Position numbers and translations under genes: made by a program. Under the pieces are notes generated by a model. The model did no database searches, was not told the origin of the DNA, and saw only the letters and a program-made list of their open reading frames with translations. A stretch of DNA of 64,000 bases from Antedon mediterranea (taxonomy: Eukaryota > Echinodermata > Crinoidea > Comatulida > Antedonidae), in the NCBI RefSeq assembly GCF_964355755.1, contig NC_092677.1, positions 12,856,601-12,920,600 on the forward strand, given 5' to 3'. Shown here one piece after another: positions 34,475-49,400 of the stretch (positions within the stretch are counted from its first letter, which is position 1; every line of letters starts with the position of its first letter).

Positions 34475-37400
34475 CTAAATGTGGGATAAACTTTGTACAA
34501 CTAAGTCTTCAAGTGTGGGCATTTTTACAGGACCAATTTCATCATCTATATATTTTGATAACGTGTCTTCAAGATTGCGCTTTTCTGCACCTCTGCGCCA
34601 CCTCATACCAATAACAGTTTGTAGTAACGATATAAAAAATGGGTTTGATTCGTCTTCTCCTATACACTGGAGGGCACACTCGGCAAATGCGGAGGCATGC
34701 GAATCCCCGTCTTCTAAAGAGGAATACGCAACAACCAATGCACATAATGTTCTAATAGTGTCCTGATGCTTTTCTCCAAGCATTTTTTCTTGCAGATGTA
34801 AAGCGTTTTGTAAAAATGGTATTGCTTCTTGGAAGTCGTTCGCGCTTATGTACTTAAAAGCCGTTTTGAGGTCTTTGTTGTAGAAGAAATCTTGAAATTC
34901 TGGACAATTTCTAATCTCTTCGAAAGTGTAGATGTGGGTTAAGAACTGTTCGAACGCCCGACTTCGCTCTGCAATGAAGTGGTGACGGTAATTGCCAGTG
35001 ATGGCTTTCTTTGGGAAGGCAACATGTTCCATAATATGAGGGTACTTGCGTTTTAATACTTTATTAAGAAGGTAAAATTCAGTATATCTTCTGTCAATCA
35101 GCGCTTGAGATGTGTCCTTTCCAATTGAACGTTTAACAGCTATTGTATACAACTAAAAATAAAAATACATAAAATTAATTGAAAAAAACATGATTTTTTT
35201 TTTATAAACAGTGGTGTTCATAGTCTCTGACTGTAGCTTACCTAAATAAAGTAAACATTTTTAGCTTATTATCCATGTCTCAAAATAGCGTGGTATTTGA
35301 TGGCATGAATCATGGACTACACCATTTGGAGAAGTGTGAATTTTGTACTTTTAGAGTCCTCTTTAAGGAGAATAGGCATTATAGGTTTATCCAGCTAAGC
35401 TATGCAAGAAATATGCGTTTCAATTAATGTTTTAAACAAACACAATATAACACAGCTCCTGTACATTTAAAACTACCTTGTTCATTTTGCAAGCCTCATT
35501 TTAAATATTTAAAACCTAAAATGTCAAAAACTGCAGACTAATTAATCTAAACCACTCGATCTTGAGAAAATTAAAAAACGGAGAACTAATTGAAATGATT
35601 TTATAATCAAAAGGACATATAGTTTTTAAAAAGTTAAAAATAAAGCAATGTGATTTGCAAAATCTGTTTCCTCGTTGGAAATCTGTGAATTTGTTTCGGA
35701 AATCATGTAGCGAAGGTCCTTCTGATTAATTAATAGCTTTACAGATCTTTATACTTATATACATTTAATAACAAAATGGTTTATATTGGTCGGAATTAAT
35801 TGAACAGGAAAACCATCATGAAATAGACAATAAAACCAGCTGAGAATGAATTAATTTACAGATTTAGGGAAAAAAAAGTGATATTTTATATAAAAACAAT
35901 AGGTATAGAACAATTTTTAACATAACCCTTGTTTCATAGCACTCAACAAGATTCAGTTATCAACACATTTTCAATGTCATTTTTTTTAAAGTAGAAGATA
36001 ATGTCATTTGTATTAAACAGATTAAAAAATAGACATTGCCTATACCACTGTTTTGGAGGGGCATTTTTAGCTCAAGTTTTTAAAAAAATTGTGTTCTTAG
36101 TTTATCCAGGTAAACTAGGCATCTATCAATATTGTATCAATCACTGCTAGAATGTTAAGAATAAAAAGTAAAGATATATAAACTACACGATTTGTTCGTT
36201 TGATAGTTCATCGTGTCCATCATAAAGACTTCCTTCTAATTGATATTATCTAGACAGTAGGAAATGCAGACTTTGCCACTCAAGGCGCTTAGTTTATTGT
36301 CTTCCGTTGTTGAGATGGTTTTAGAACAGATAGTTTCTAATTTTGGTCGATATAAACAGTTGCATCCTCTTTAATTAAAACAAGGCTTCGATAAGCTTCA
36401 GTTAAATTCAGATTTATTATGCATACAGTACATGCATATATATTAGTATTAGAAATACAGCAGAACTAGCTGCCAGGTAGAACCCCTTTTAAGGGGCCAC
36501 CTTCACATAAACCCAACAGAGTGTCGCCTCAAGAGGGGTTACCCCTGAATAGGGTTGGCTGTATGTTTACTATTGATCCTCATTGGTTTCACAAAAGAGT
36601 CCTCTTAATTACACAAACCAAAAGTGGTGTTGTTGTCTATGAGTGCTAGCTTAACTGGATAAACCGACATTGGCCTATTTTCTCCCGAGAAGAGAGCTAC
36701 GGATTCTGATTAAGAGTGTCCCATAAGAGGGTTTTTTCCTCTGATTAAACTTAGAGTTTAGGAGATGGGCTTATCACACAATTGGTGGGCTTAAACCGAA
36801 GAACTAAAATACTGGGGTTTGACCTTTATATCCACACAAAGGAAACACATGAAAATCACTCGTACTAAAGTCACTATGGTAATAAAATGAATTTATCTGA
36901 TTTTTAATAGCCCTACAGTAATATATGCGACTTACATCACAAGTATACACTAATCCAAATTGCTTAGTTTACAATGTGCTTATCAGATGTAAATAAGATA
37001 ATGATTTTTTTTTTCAAGCTTTGATTGGCTTCTGACAATCGGTCATTTCAATTAACAAATAGGCCTTCAGATTATTGTGATTATCCCATATGGATTTGTT
37101 AATTAGTATGCGGAAAAGCTAATGTGAATGATTTGCAGAAATATCTGGTACGGTTGATATCTTATATCTATCTTATCTTTGATGTTAATATATTAAATCT
37201 AAGGGCCTGTTTCTGCTGCATAAAAATAACCGATTAAAAAACGGTGTGAATAAATTAACTCAATTTTCTTGGGAGCAAAAACAGGACAATTTTGTGGTAA
37301 CCGGTTCCAAGCAAAAATAACCGGTTAAAAACACCCATTCAATTCACCATTTAACCGGTTATCGCTGAGCCATTTTAGCCGCAACAAGATATAACGGTTA

Positions 37401-40400
37401 TTTGATTGATAGCTGCTGACCTTGAGTGAACTACACTACAGTAACGTTTGAATTAACCGCCAGGACCAATTGTATTTTGGTTAATTTTAACGATTTTTGT
37501 CAACGACCACCCACTGATTTAAACGGTTATTATTATTTTGGGGTAAAAATTTTGCAGAAATGAAGTCAATATAAAAATTACATGTTTTAAATAATCGGTT
37601 TATTCGGCGCTATGCAGCAGAAACAGAGCCTAAAGAAACGATTGGAGTAAAATTAATGTTTAAAATTAATTGATAAACTAATAATAGTAAATAAATGAAA
37701 GAACGAATAAATATATAATAGATGGAAATTAAAATATATAGATGAATGAATGAAAGGATGCATAAATGAACGTGTAAGTTAATAAAAATAAGTATTATAA
37801 ATGAGAATAAAAGATATGCAAAAATAAAGAATGAAAAAATAAACATATGTTGTAATATACAGTATTATTATTATTAAAATAAATAATATAAATTCATACT
37901 ATCAATTAAAATAATGCATATCTAAAAACATACACTATTCATTATTAAAGAAGAAAAAAAAAAAGAAAAAAAAAACTACAATACAATTGCGTTTTGATTG
38001 TGGTATTATTTAATCATGCAGTTTAAAGCCATGTGCTCTGTTAGATCAATTCGATATGAGTACCGAAAGGTCAATTTGGTGCTGCGAAGGGGTGCAGTTT
38101 GAAACTTAGCAGTGTTCCGTTGAAAGTCAGAGGTGTAAGAAATGACAAGTGATACGAGAGGGTTCATGTTGTACCGGCTTCCTGGTAGATACCAGATTGC
38201 CCCGTTGCACCAATTTCACTTTGTAACATATGCAGTGTGCCTTTTTAGTTGGAATTTTTTGACCTGGTTTAAAACAAGGTTGTGATCTCTAACCATGTTA
38301 TACTAATCCAGTCAGGAAACTGTTTAGTAGCCGATAACTATACCAAAGTGCTACTGTTTTTTAGGTTAAAACTGTGAACTTTTATTTTATTTATTGGTAA
38401 ATATTCAGCAGAATGACCAACATGAGTGTCATATTGGCTTCATAAATATAAATGAGTACACATTGTCTAACTTTCTATTTATCTCATAGATTTTTTCTAC
38501 ATATTTACAGTTTTGATTCTTTATTAAGTTTAATAATGATAATTAAAATATCTATTGAAAAAAAAACATACCACAAAGCGTTTATGGCCATCTCGCATAG
38601 TCTTGGCTGATGCAACTTCAAAACTTGTTCGTCCTTGCTGAAATTTTGCAATTTTACCAAGATCATATTCTTTTGGCGGATGGTTTCGTATTCCACCTAA
38701 GCAATCAACTTCTGCAAAACATTAAAAGAAAACAAAATATAGAAGATTTATTGAATCAATTTGTTGCAAACAGACTTTGAAAAAAAATGATGTCAAACCT
38801 ATTAAAATATAAAAATAGTTTTCTACGTTACCAAAAGTAAGGCTATGAAGTCATTCAACCTAATGGGGATGCCTTCCACAACAACCTCAAATTCAAATCC
38901 AAACACAGACAAGGTTGTGTAATATTAGCAATAATAATATATGCATAGGTGACATTTCTGTCATTTTTTTATTTGATCGCGTCGATCTTCATCATCATGA
39001 CACATAAAGAAATTGCAAAGTCTCTATTGGTGATGGAACCAAAAGAGCAACATGCAACATTGGTATGGTTAAACATGTTTCTCCCCGTCTATTATCTTTG
39101 GTTCAAGTGCTGATCTAGGCTTACAAAGAGAAAACTTAGACAAGACATCATATTTTCATAAGACATTATTTTTGAAGGCTAGAAATGTGGTTTTTAGGGC
39201 ATGAGTCAAAAAGAAAATTATGAACATATCTTGATGTCTTCAAGAAATCAGATAATTCAATATTACTTCTTAGATCCTAAAGATAAGAAGCTAAGGTCTG
39301 ACAAGTCCTTCCTGTGTCACTTGACAATTATGCAAATGATGTGCCTATTTTAAGAAAGATTCATACTTATCATGCAAGCTGTGGTTTGTAACACAGTTTG
39401 AAAATGCAAAAATCGTGAGTCAATGAGAATGATGGTAACTAAAACTCGCGCTCGCAACAGAACATGTCTACGGCACCTGTTAATTGTGAACCACACTATA
39501 TTTCGGCTAATGAGGTTGTTATGTATATATGTCAGGCTAGACTGTCAACTGTATAAGTAATTCCGGCTTGTCCTCGCATGACCCGGTTTGATTTCTCAAG
39601 AGGGAAGTTCGGGTCACGGAGTAAAGCTGGGGGTGCGCCTCTTGGGAGTTTCTTATACCCTTCCAGAAGACCAGTTGCTGCGATACGGTTCTCCACGCAT
39701 TACTAATGACAGATTTACATGGGTACATGACAGCACTCGTCAAGTCTGCATCAATGGCTAATATCAATTTAATGATCTATAGTCGTAATAAATATATGAT
39801 GGAGCGAGAAATCGGCAAAGAAAGCTGGGAAATATCACGATAACATTCTCCAGTATATCATGTACTTTATGACTTAATTCTAAATATCTTGTACATCTAT
39901 GATTATTGTCAATTCAATTACATTAAGTTTTATGAATGTGGTAGAGTAACACATTACAATGATTATCATCATTACTCACACATAGGAGGGGTACTTTATT
40001 AATCCTTGGAGTTTCTATGCGTATCTTAAAAAAAGTAGCAATATAAATTTTTTTTTATTATTGTTGTAATTAGAATGATGAAGTAAAATTATATATATAG
40101 TATTTTTCATAAACAAATCCGATCAGTTTATTAATTCCAAAAAAATTAAAATCATCTGTATTTATGTACAGACATTGAAAATCTATGATATTGACATAGA
40201 TTAAAATCATAAGATAAGATTTATCTATAAAAAGTGATATTAGAAAAGGACATGCAAAATTTGTTTTTACTTGGTTACATTTATTCCTCATAAAACTCTT
40301 AAGAAATTCTTAAAATGAGAATTTAATGATGAAACTATGTAATGATTGAAACAATTAAATACACCCACTATTATATGATAAAACATGAATCACTAGGAAA

Positions 40401-43400
40401 ACCCCTTTTACGTAAAAAAAAAAAAAATTTAAACTGGACAATGACTGTTGGGTCAAAAACCTTATGACCGCCGCCCTTTAAATCCCTGGCGACCATTACA
40501 CACATACTGACCATAGTGCGTGAACGAATCTTTACACTTGTATACCCTAATTGAACGACACATAATATTTCTTAATTAACAAGTGTTACTAATCAGTTAA
40601 ACATGTGTATGACACGATGTTAATTAGTCAACGACATAAAATCAGGTACGATCTCACTGTGCATTGATTATCATTAGATCAATCTTGTGGCATATAATTT
40701 TAAATATTGAACACTACAAATGTATTAAAACATTTGAAAGCAAGGAATTAGAAAGTTATAGACTGTCCGAAATTTTATATTTACAATACACTAATAAAAT
40801 TCAATATCTTATATATCTTTAATTATTCATTAAAACTCATTTAATTGAATATGCCTAAAAAAGTGAACTTTGTACCTAACTCCTCCATACTCTATTAATT
40901 ACAATGTCTGAATCCCTTTCTAGATATGTTAATAATTAAACATTTCTGTTTGACCTGCAATCAGTAATAAGTTTCCATCCTCCGGAAATAATGTTGATAG
41001 TATTTCATTCAAATTGGGAAAATTTTTGTTAATTTTTAATATCCTATCATTAACACTAAAAGATATAGTTGTAGGGGTCATAAGATAAGCAGGCAAATTA
41101 GGGCAGAGTGGGATTTTTGGATTTGTTTAACTGGTACTTGCTGTTTCGTGTTTCATTAGTAAAATATCAAGATTTTTCAACATCTGCTTATCAACAATGG
41201 TGAATAGGTTTTCTTTAAAAAGGAAAATGTAACTGGGTTGCAGATTTTAGTTATGATGCTTCTCTTCCAAACCTAGTGGGTACGGTTTAAATCCTGTTTG
41301 AATCAAATAGAATATTTCAAGAACATTTCATAAATCACATGTTAAAAGTATTCATGCTTATTTTTTTTTTTATCCCATTTCCATTTTTGTATTGTATTAT
41401 TATTTTGTTGTTTTTTTGTTGATCTGTCATGTCAATAAATGGAAATCTGTTGGTAAGATGTTTTCTCTAAATCATAGAAATAATTTTTCAAATTCAATAT
41501 TTTCACTACAGATATGCAATTAAACACGTCTTAGGTGTTTTTTAGATAAAAATATTTTTCTTCAAGAAGTTAGCACAAGATTTAAAAGCGCTACTTGAAT
41601 TAAACGAAAAATTATGCTTATTAACTTCACCTCTAATCAAATCGAACAGACCTACAAAACAACAATTAAAAATTATACCTAATTACTGTAACAATGTCAG
41701 GTAACCACTTTTAAATAAAAGCACCAAATTGGCGTGATCGTAGCGGAAAATCAAATTGATTAGTTACAAGATGTTCCAATTGTTTTGATCCTATAGGAAG
41801 ACAAAGCTGTTTTCTTTTGGCACTTTTGGTCGAATGTAATCAGTTATATTTCCTGTTGTACCTATGTCTAAATGTAGTCTAATCAAGCGCTAATGTTTCT
41901 CTAACTAGCTTTAATGCATTATCTTTTTCTGGAAACCAAACCCAAAAACGAAAATAATAAATTATGAAATTATCGTTTATCATTAAGGTAATTTACAAGT
42001 GTGGTTTTTAAAATTGTTAATTTAAACATCTGAATGAATTGCTCTTTTTTTTTTAAAGACAAAGACATGAGTCCATCTGTCAAAAACAGAAAACTCAACA
42101 AACTTTTAGCAGAATCTAACTCAGCATAAAGTTTAATTTCAAATGAAATTGTGGAAACATTCAAAACATGCACTGATTTCTTAATGTCTTTTAATCCTTT
42201 GAAATGAGAAATTAAATGTTTAAAAACTGATAATTTCTTATCGTACAGTGCAATTTAAAGTTGTGAAATATTGTATTAAAAATTAATAATTCATGGTCAA
42301 TTCAATAAAAATATAAAATCATTGCAAATGTTATTTCAGATTTCATGGCTATTTAGAATGTTTCATTATGTGCCTCCAGCATTTTTTATTTTTAGTTCTA
42401 AATTTAGTTCGGTTCATCTATTAAACAAAAAATTAATTAGTCAAAAGATATTTGACATTAAGAGTTTTAATATAACTTATGAAAAATAAAAATATTTTAA
42501 ATGTATATATTTATGTCATAAAATTTCATATTGTAATAACAATAAAACTCTTTTTAATAGCAAAATATAAATCTAACAGTTTACATAGTTATGATACATC
42601 GTTATGTCTGTTAATTACTAATTTTAAATACATTATTGAAAGCAACGTCTAAGGCCCTACTATATAAGACCCACTATCATCAAGAACATGTGAGTGTACT
42701 AAGGGGGACAAATTGGGCAGCTTCCAAAAGTTTTCGATGTTTGCCAAGTTGTGGTTATAAATAATTATGAAACTTAAATTTACACCGCACCCACACATCA
42801 AACCACATGTTGGACTTGTACAGCAAAAAAGCCAGATGCATGTTTTTCTTGTGTTAGGAAGATACAGTCTATGTGTATGTTGAGCTACAAGTCTATAAAA
42901 GTTTAATACCAATCTTTGTTTTTGGTTAACTGCTAATATATCTTTGCTGCAATGCTATTTCTTAAACTAAAGCCATGAACCTATAGTTAACATAGGAGTA
43001 CAAAGATACTCAATCCCAAGAAGATACCCCCACCCACGTCTCAATCACCTTCCACTCTGGGACGGTTTGTAAATGTAGTTTAAACAACCTTCCCAGTACA
43101 ATTCGATCATTTTGATATACATGTCTATGGATGAAAATAAGTAACAAGTAAACAACGATGCATAGCGATTACTTTCACTTTTAATATTATAAAGATACTA
43201 CTTACTTGAGAAGCCGCAGAGAAAAAGATTCTTAAAGAACAACCGGATACGATACATTGCTGTTGATGATGTAGCGCACCAAGACTAACCAAAATATAAC
43301 GCTCCTCGCTTCCACGTTAAAAAGCTGCCAGAGACACCGATAAATTGTCAACCACTTGATAAATGATAAAACTACCTTTTGTCTTTGAATTTTCTAACTT

Positions 43401-46400
43401 TTTTAAATTTATGTTTTCCAACTGCTGCAATTTCTCCCAAAATTATCTTCTTCTGCTAAAGTTCTCTTACAGTTTCTTCACATTCAATATTCCATAGAAC
43501 TAACAGCCATCTAAGCTTGACAGTAAGGATTCTTTAGTAAACTTCTTATTACTGGTAATGCCCGCTTTGAAGATTTATACTGGTTTTCAAGACTAGCACT
43601 TCCTATCGTAGTATGGGAACAAGATACTACACCAAGTATTTATCTCATTAGTATACACAACAGAGATTTTCACCCTGGCTGTCCTGTTCCCACGATTAAA
43701 TTCATGTCGTACTGTATCAAAAAACGTTTATATACACTCGCTGCCAAGTTCTTGACTCGAGTTTGTTGATCAGGGGAGTTTCCTCTCATTTGGTGATGTC
43801 ATCAGACATGCAAATTAGCTGGCAGGAAGGACTCGATCAGAAGTCACTGGAACATTTGCAATATTGGTTAGCAACAGAAATGATGTGAGTAACGAATAGA
43901 ATAACATGCCCACACAACAGACTTTGATTAGATATTATATGGTGAAAATTCTATGGGTTATGTGTTCAAATCCTATGATTACTGTATGTGTTCAAATCAT
44001 ATGGTTGTAGTAAATTATGTTTGTGTTCAAATCATATGCTTATGTGTTCAAATCCTATGGATAGGTGTTCAAATAATATGGATATGTGTTTAAATCCTAT
44101 GGCTGTGTCCAAATCCTATATCTGTGTTCAAATCCTATGGATATGTTTTTAAATCCTATGGCTGTGTCCAAATCCTATATCTACTGTATGTGTTCAAATC
44201 CTATATCTATGTGTTCAAATCCTATATCTATGTGTTCAAATCCTATATCTATGTGTCCAAATCCTATATCTATGTGTCCAAATCTTATATCTATGTGTTC
44301 AAATCCTATATCTATGTGTCCAAATCCTATATCTATGTATTCAAATCCTATATCGATGTGTTCAAATCCTATATCTATGTGTTCAAATCCTATATCTATG
44401 TGTTCAAATCCTATATCTATGTGTTCAAATCCTATATCTATGTGTCCAAATCCTATATCTATGTGTTCAAATCCGGTGGCTTTGTGTTTAAATCCTATGG
44501 CTGTGTGTTCAAATCCGATATCTATGTGTCCAAATCCTATATCCATGTGTTCAAATCCTATATCTATGTGTTCAAATCCTATATCTATGTGTTCAAATCC
44601 TATATATATGTGTTCAAATCCTATATCTATGTGTTCAAATTCTATTGTTCTGTTTAACTATGTTTATGTGGTTACATTCTATGTTTATGTGTTCAAATGT
44701 CTCTTTCTGATCAAGTATTATCAAGTTGTTGTCATTGCCAACACAATGGTATTACCTAAACAATGATTATACCTAAATCTGACAAAGAGTTTTTATTTCT
44801 ATTCCTTAATGTTTAGTTTGACAAAGAAAAGTGTGATGTACCCAAATAATGGTATGGATATTTCCAAATATAGTAGTGATATGACATATTATATTTTGTC
44901 ACATAAAGTTTGATAGTGCAAACAGAGCTTAAATATTACTATAATTAGATATTGACAGTTTGGACAGGAAAGGGGTTTGGGGGTGTAAAGGTAAAGGTAA
45001 TTATCTTAGTCCTCAAGCTTAACTGGAAACTGAGGAGATTCGGATTAGGCCCTCTACGGACCCACGGCAGCCAGCCTACCAGATCAGCACACCGGGAGAC
45101 GATCCCCATCTCTTTTCGAATATTGTACCAAGTTCTTTAACGTGCACTGTTAAGTACACAGGACCAATGGCTTTACATCCCATCCGAAGGACGAGGCAAT
45201 GAGAGTAAATGTTTAGTATGCATTTCTTATGATAACATTGTTTAATAAATTAATTTTGATATACTAACTGTAGTATTAAAGCACAAAATAAATACAAACA
45301 TTCATGTAAATGTTGTCTAGTTGTTTTCATTATAATTAACGGTCTGTAATATACAGAAAGGCATTCTTGAATAAAAATTGGTATTAATGTAAACATTTTG
45401 ATAGTAAAAAAAAATGTTTATGTTTCAACGTAAAAGACCTTGTAATGAGCTAATTTTGACCTAAAAATACATCGCCTTGAATTATGTCAACAACCTTGAG
45501 ATAACTTTACAGTTTTAATACAGATATTGTGATTTTAATATCTGATTTGAAATGTAATATTTGAGATACACTATCAGTCATATAATCTATAGTTTCATCA
45601 CAATATATCAGATATAATAATCTTTTAAATTAAAGTATTAATTTATTATTTTATAATCAGATTTCATACAATAGGCCCTTGACAAATTAGTTGTGTATCC
45701 TTTAGTTAACATCCTCCATATCAGCTTCAAGGCATTAAATAATGTATAAAAAATCTCATTTTGTATACACTTCCTTTTACACTAATAATAGACAATAATA
45801 CTGTTACTATATAAAATTTTACAAAAAAACAATATTTTTGTGTGGGCAGAATATTGTTTATTGTTTCATTATATTTTCTTCCCTTTTTAATATTACAACA
45901 ATGGTACATTATTTATAAATCATTTCTAATTTGAATTAAAACATTTTTAACTATTTAAAAGCCTATTTACATTTACCTTGGAAACAGTAGGGCAAGGGTA
46001 TTCACATTTATAAAATTATTCTATTTAATTTCTAAATTAAAATATTTCGCAAAATGACTAAAAGTAGGAAACAATTTTACATGCTTTGTTTAAAATCATT
46101 AATTAAAAATAATCAAATTAATAAAAATGTTTTCTGTCATAAAAATTAAAAGTAATGGAGGTGGGGAGTCTTTGAAAAATAAGAAAAAAGGTATACAACC
46201 CATGGAGGAAGGAATGGTCTATAACAATACCCGTGGCAGTATTCACCAATCAAACTTAAGTGAGATATTTCCTTTAAATATTAAGTATTTCACTTAACTT
46301 AATAATATATAATATTACTTAAATTGTATTCACTTAGATAGGAGACTTTTTTTAATTTTAAGGGTGTTTCCTTTAGCCTAATGGTGAATACAGCCACTGG

Positions 46401-49400
46401 TCCTTTTGGATACAGTTTTAAAACACTCATTTGGGACACCTCTTTTCAAAGGAAACTCTTAACAAATGGACACTTTCTCATAAACAAACAGGCAATATGT
46501 GTCTCAACATTACATTGAAACAACCCCTACCCAATTTTGTTGTGTCTCTAATAAGCGATTTCCTTAATAATAGGGGTTCTGATATACTTGAAATGTACAG
46601 CGAAACATATACTGTATGCAAAAGTGCTAAATATAACTACCAATATATTTAATATGATCAGATTAAGAGGGGTTGATATCTATCATTATCACTATCAGAT
46701 TGTTAATTATTTCTATTGTCGAGTCGTCCTTTTGGCATTCTAAAACCCGTTGGCGCGTGTCACTTTACATTGCCTATGGGCAAATCTAAATATAGTTCAC
46801 ATTTTCTCAGTTATCATAGTGTACTGTATTTGTCGTTCATGCTTATAATATGCAATAACTTGACGCCTACACACAGGTATGGTACCTTGAAATAAGACAG
46901 GGTTTATCTTTAACGCAACACCACAGCTGTGAAAATCGCATGAAAACAACTTGGCTTATCAAATAATCAAATTATTTCGATTAGATTTAAATACTAGGTG
47001 TGGTCTTACTGGCGTTTCCTACCGCACATCCGTAGACATGCGCTTGTTAGAATGATCAGTTTCATTGTAACATACAATTTAATGAGGCCTGACCCACCCA
47101 CTTGCTGTACATGTGATGCATAGATAGTTTGTCCTTATAGTGAACTTTTGGCTATTACGGCAAATAGGTTAATTATTGGTAACATTACAATCAGCATGTT
47201 CACAAAGTCACCTGTTTAGAATTAGATAATTATAGTGTCATTGGTTAATTGGTAGGATTCGTCATTGTTTTCACTAGCCTGTTGGGCAAGTTACCTGTAG
47301 ATTTTACTAGCCCTAATGGCATGTGAACTTCTTGCAGTACATCAAAAGTTCAGAATGTCTACATATTTAACTAAGTGTCAATTAATGGTAAATTGTAAAG
47401 GGTGGGTGGGCATGTTTAAATCATTTATGTTAAAAACAACAAAAATGTATTGGTTGTCTAAATGTCTCACTTGAGGGCGTCCTGGTGCCGGACTGATCCA
47501 TTATCCGACGGGGGTGCGGAAAAATTAATGTTATGAATGTTCTTCTTTTCGTAATGTTTACCTCTCGTCGGAGAGAGAGGCTTATGTTGGTTTATCCAGG
47601 TAAGCAAGGCACGATATAGACTGTACATTTCTAACATTTTTAAAATAACTACTATCACTATTTCTATAATTGTTCTATTTTCCAAATAATTTTTAATTAT
47701 ATATATAAAAAAAAAGAAAGTTAATTACACAATAAAATTTATGGACATTTTCTGTTTAGTCACTCAATATAATCAGCAACGATTCATTTGCCATACGTTG
47801 ACTGGGGGAAAGACTAATTATACACACGCAAACGGGATACTGATTGTTGTACATCAATGCGTTACATTACACACCTTCATTCACCTTTGTCATATTCTCT
47901 AAGGTATTTTAATTAGTATTTTATGTCATATTGTCATTCCATTTAATTGTGATACGTCATGGAACAAGGTGTCAGCCCCTTTAGGGTGATGTATAGGTTG
48001 ATAATTCTTGTAATTGTATAATCACAAAATTGGAGAAATAACAGCAAAAAGGGTTTGGACGCTATAATAACACCTAAAGCTCTGTCTACCACTAAATTTA
48101 TGTGAAAAATGTGATGCGCCCATGGACATGATGATGTCATATCACTACCGTATTTGGGAATATCACTACCATATTTGGGTACATCACACTTTATTTTGTC
48201 ATACTAGTTTGATAGTGTAGATAGAGCTTTATATTACTAATAACTGAATGAACTTTAAAATTATTATTATTATGATTTTAGAATAAAGTACAGTATCACT
48301 TTATGATAATATATTTCTATTATATTTAATTCTATGAATGTATACCAACAACACAATAATAAATACAAATAATAAATTATTTTGGAATTAAAAATGAAAA
48401 TATTGGTTTAACAGTTCTCTTTTAAAATTATTTAAATATATATTTATATATTAATAATTTTATTTCTTTCATCTTTATCCAATATTGTTTTATCTTATGA
48501 AAAATATTTTATGAAGAATAAATTATATTTGAATTGAATAACATAATTTACCAGGTTAAATTTCAAATAATGTGTGTAATTTCTTTTTGTAAATCAATAT
48601 ATATCAAATTGTAATCTTTACCCTGTGAAAATTGTATTCATAAATCAATAGAAGGTAACAGTGCACGAATTAATAACATGATTTAGTTCCGTTTCGATCA
48701 AAGATCTGCAACAGAAATACCGTAAATCTTCTAAGTTTAACCCTGGGTTATTATTCTTTGATTTTTTTTAGGGTGTGTTACTATTAGAAGGTGGGTTACT
48801 ATTATTAATCTTAAATTAGGCACCTGAAAATAGTAACCCACCCCAACTTTTCCAGTCAGCAAATCACAGCAAAACAGTTTGAATAAATAATTTGTTTGAA
48901 CTCTAACTTTATTTTATAAACTTAAAAACACTCCCCTCCCCACTCCCGAGATCAACATGCATTATCTCCTTGTTTTCAAAATACGGCTGCATCATAAATG
49001 ACCAGTCTTCCTCAATGTCATTTTGTCAACAGTTTTTGTGACTCTAATATTAACCCCCATGGGTTACTATTAGAAGGGGGTTACTATTAGAGTGTGGGTT
49101 ACTAATATTAGAAGATTTACGGTACATAAGTTATCTAAAGCTTCACACACAAAAAAATGTAATGTGCCCATATATGAAGTTGATAATGTCATATACTAAT
49201 ACCATATTTGGGCACATCACATTTTTTTTTGTCAAACTAGTTTGATAGTGTAGACAGAGCTTAAGGATGGAGAGTTTGCTAACAAAAGTTAAAAACTATT
49301 TGATTGGGCACTTTTCTTTGTCTTGCGTTTGTGATTTCTTTCACTGGAATATCATTTAAATCAGCAGAATGAAATTTTTAGGTTATCAATTACAGCCAGA

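Noticed and set aside
34479-34766. 95-codon plus-strand frame
   Set aside because: Antisense shadow of the last sorting nexin exon.
24480-44660. Tandem arrays considered as CRISPR
   Set aside because: Units are directly adjacent without unique spacers, and the genome is eukaryotic.
44086-44766. Frames of 226 and 177 codons (plus) and 121 (minus)
   Set aside because: 21-bp minisatellite; all registers open, so no evidence for translation.
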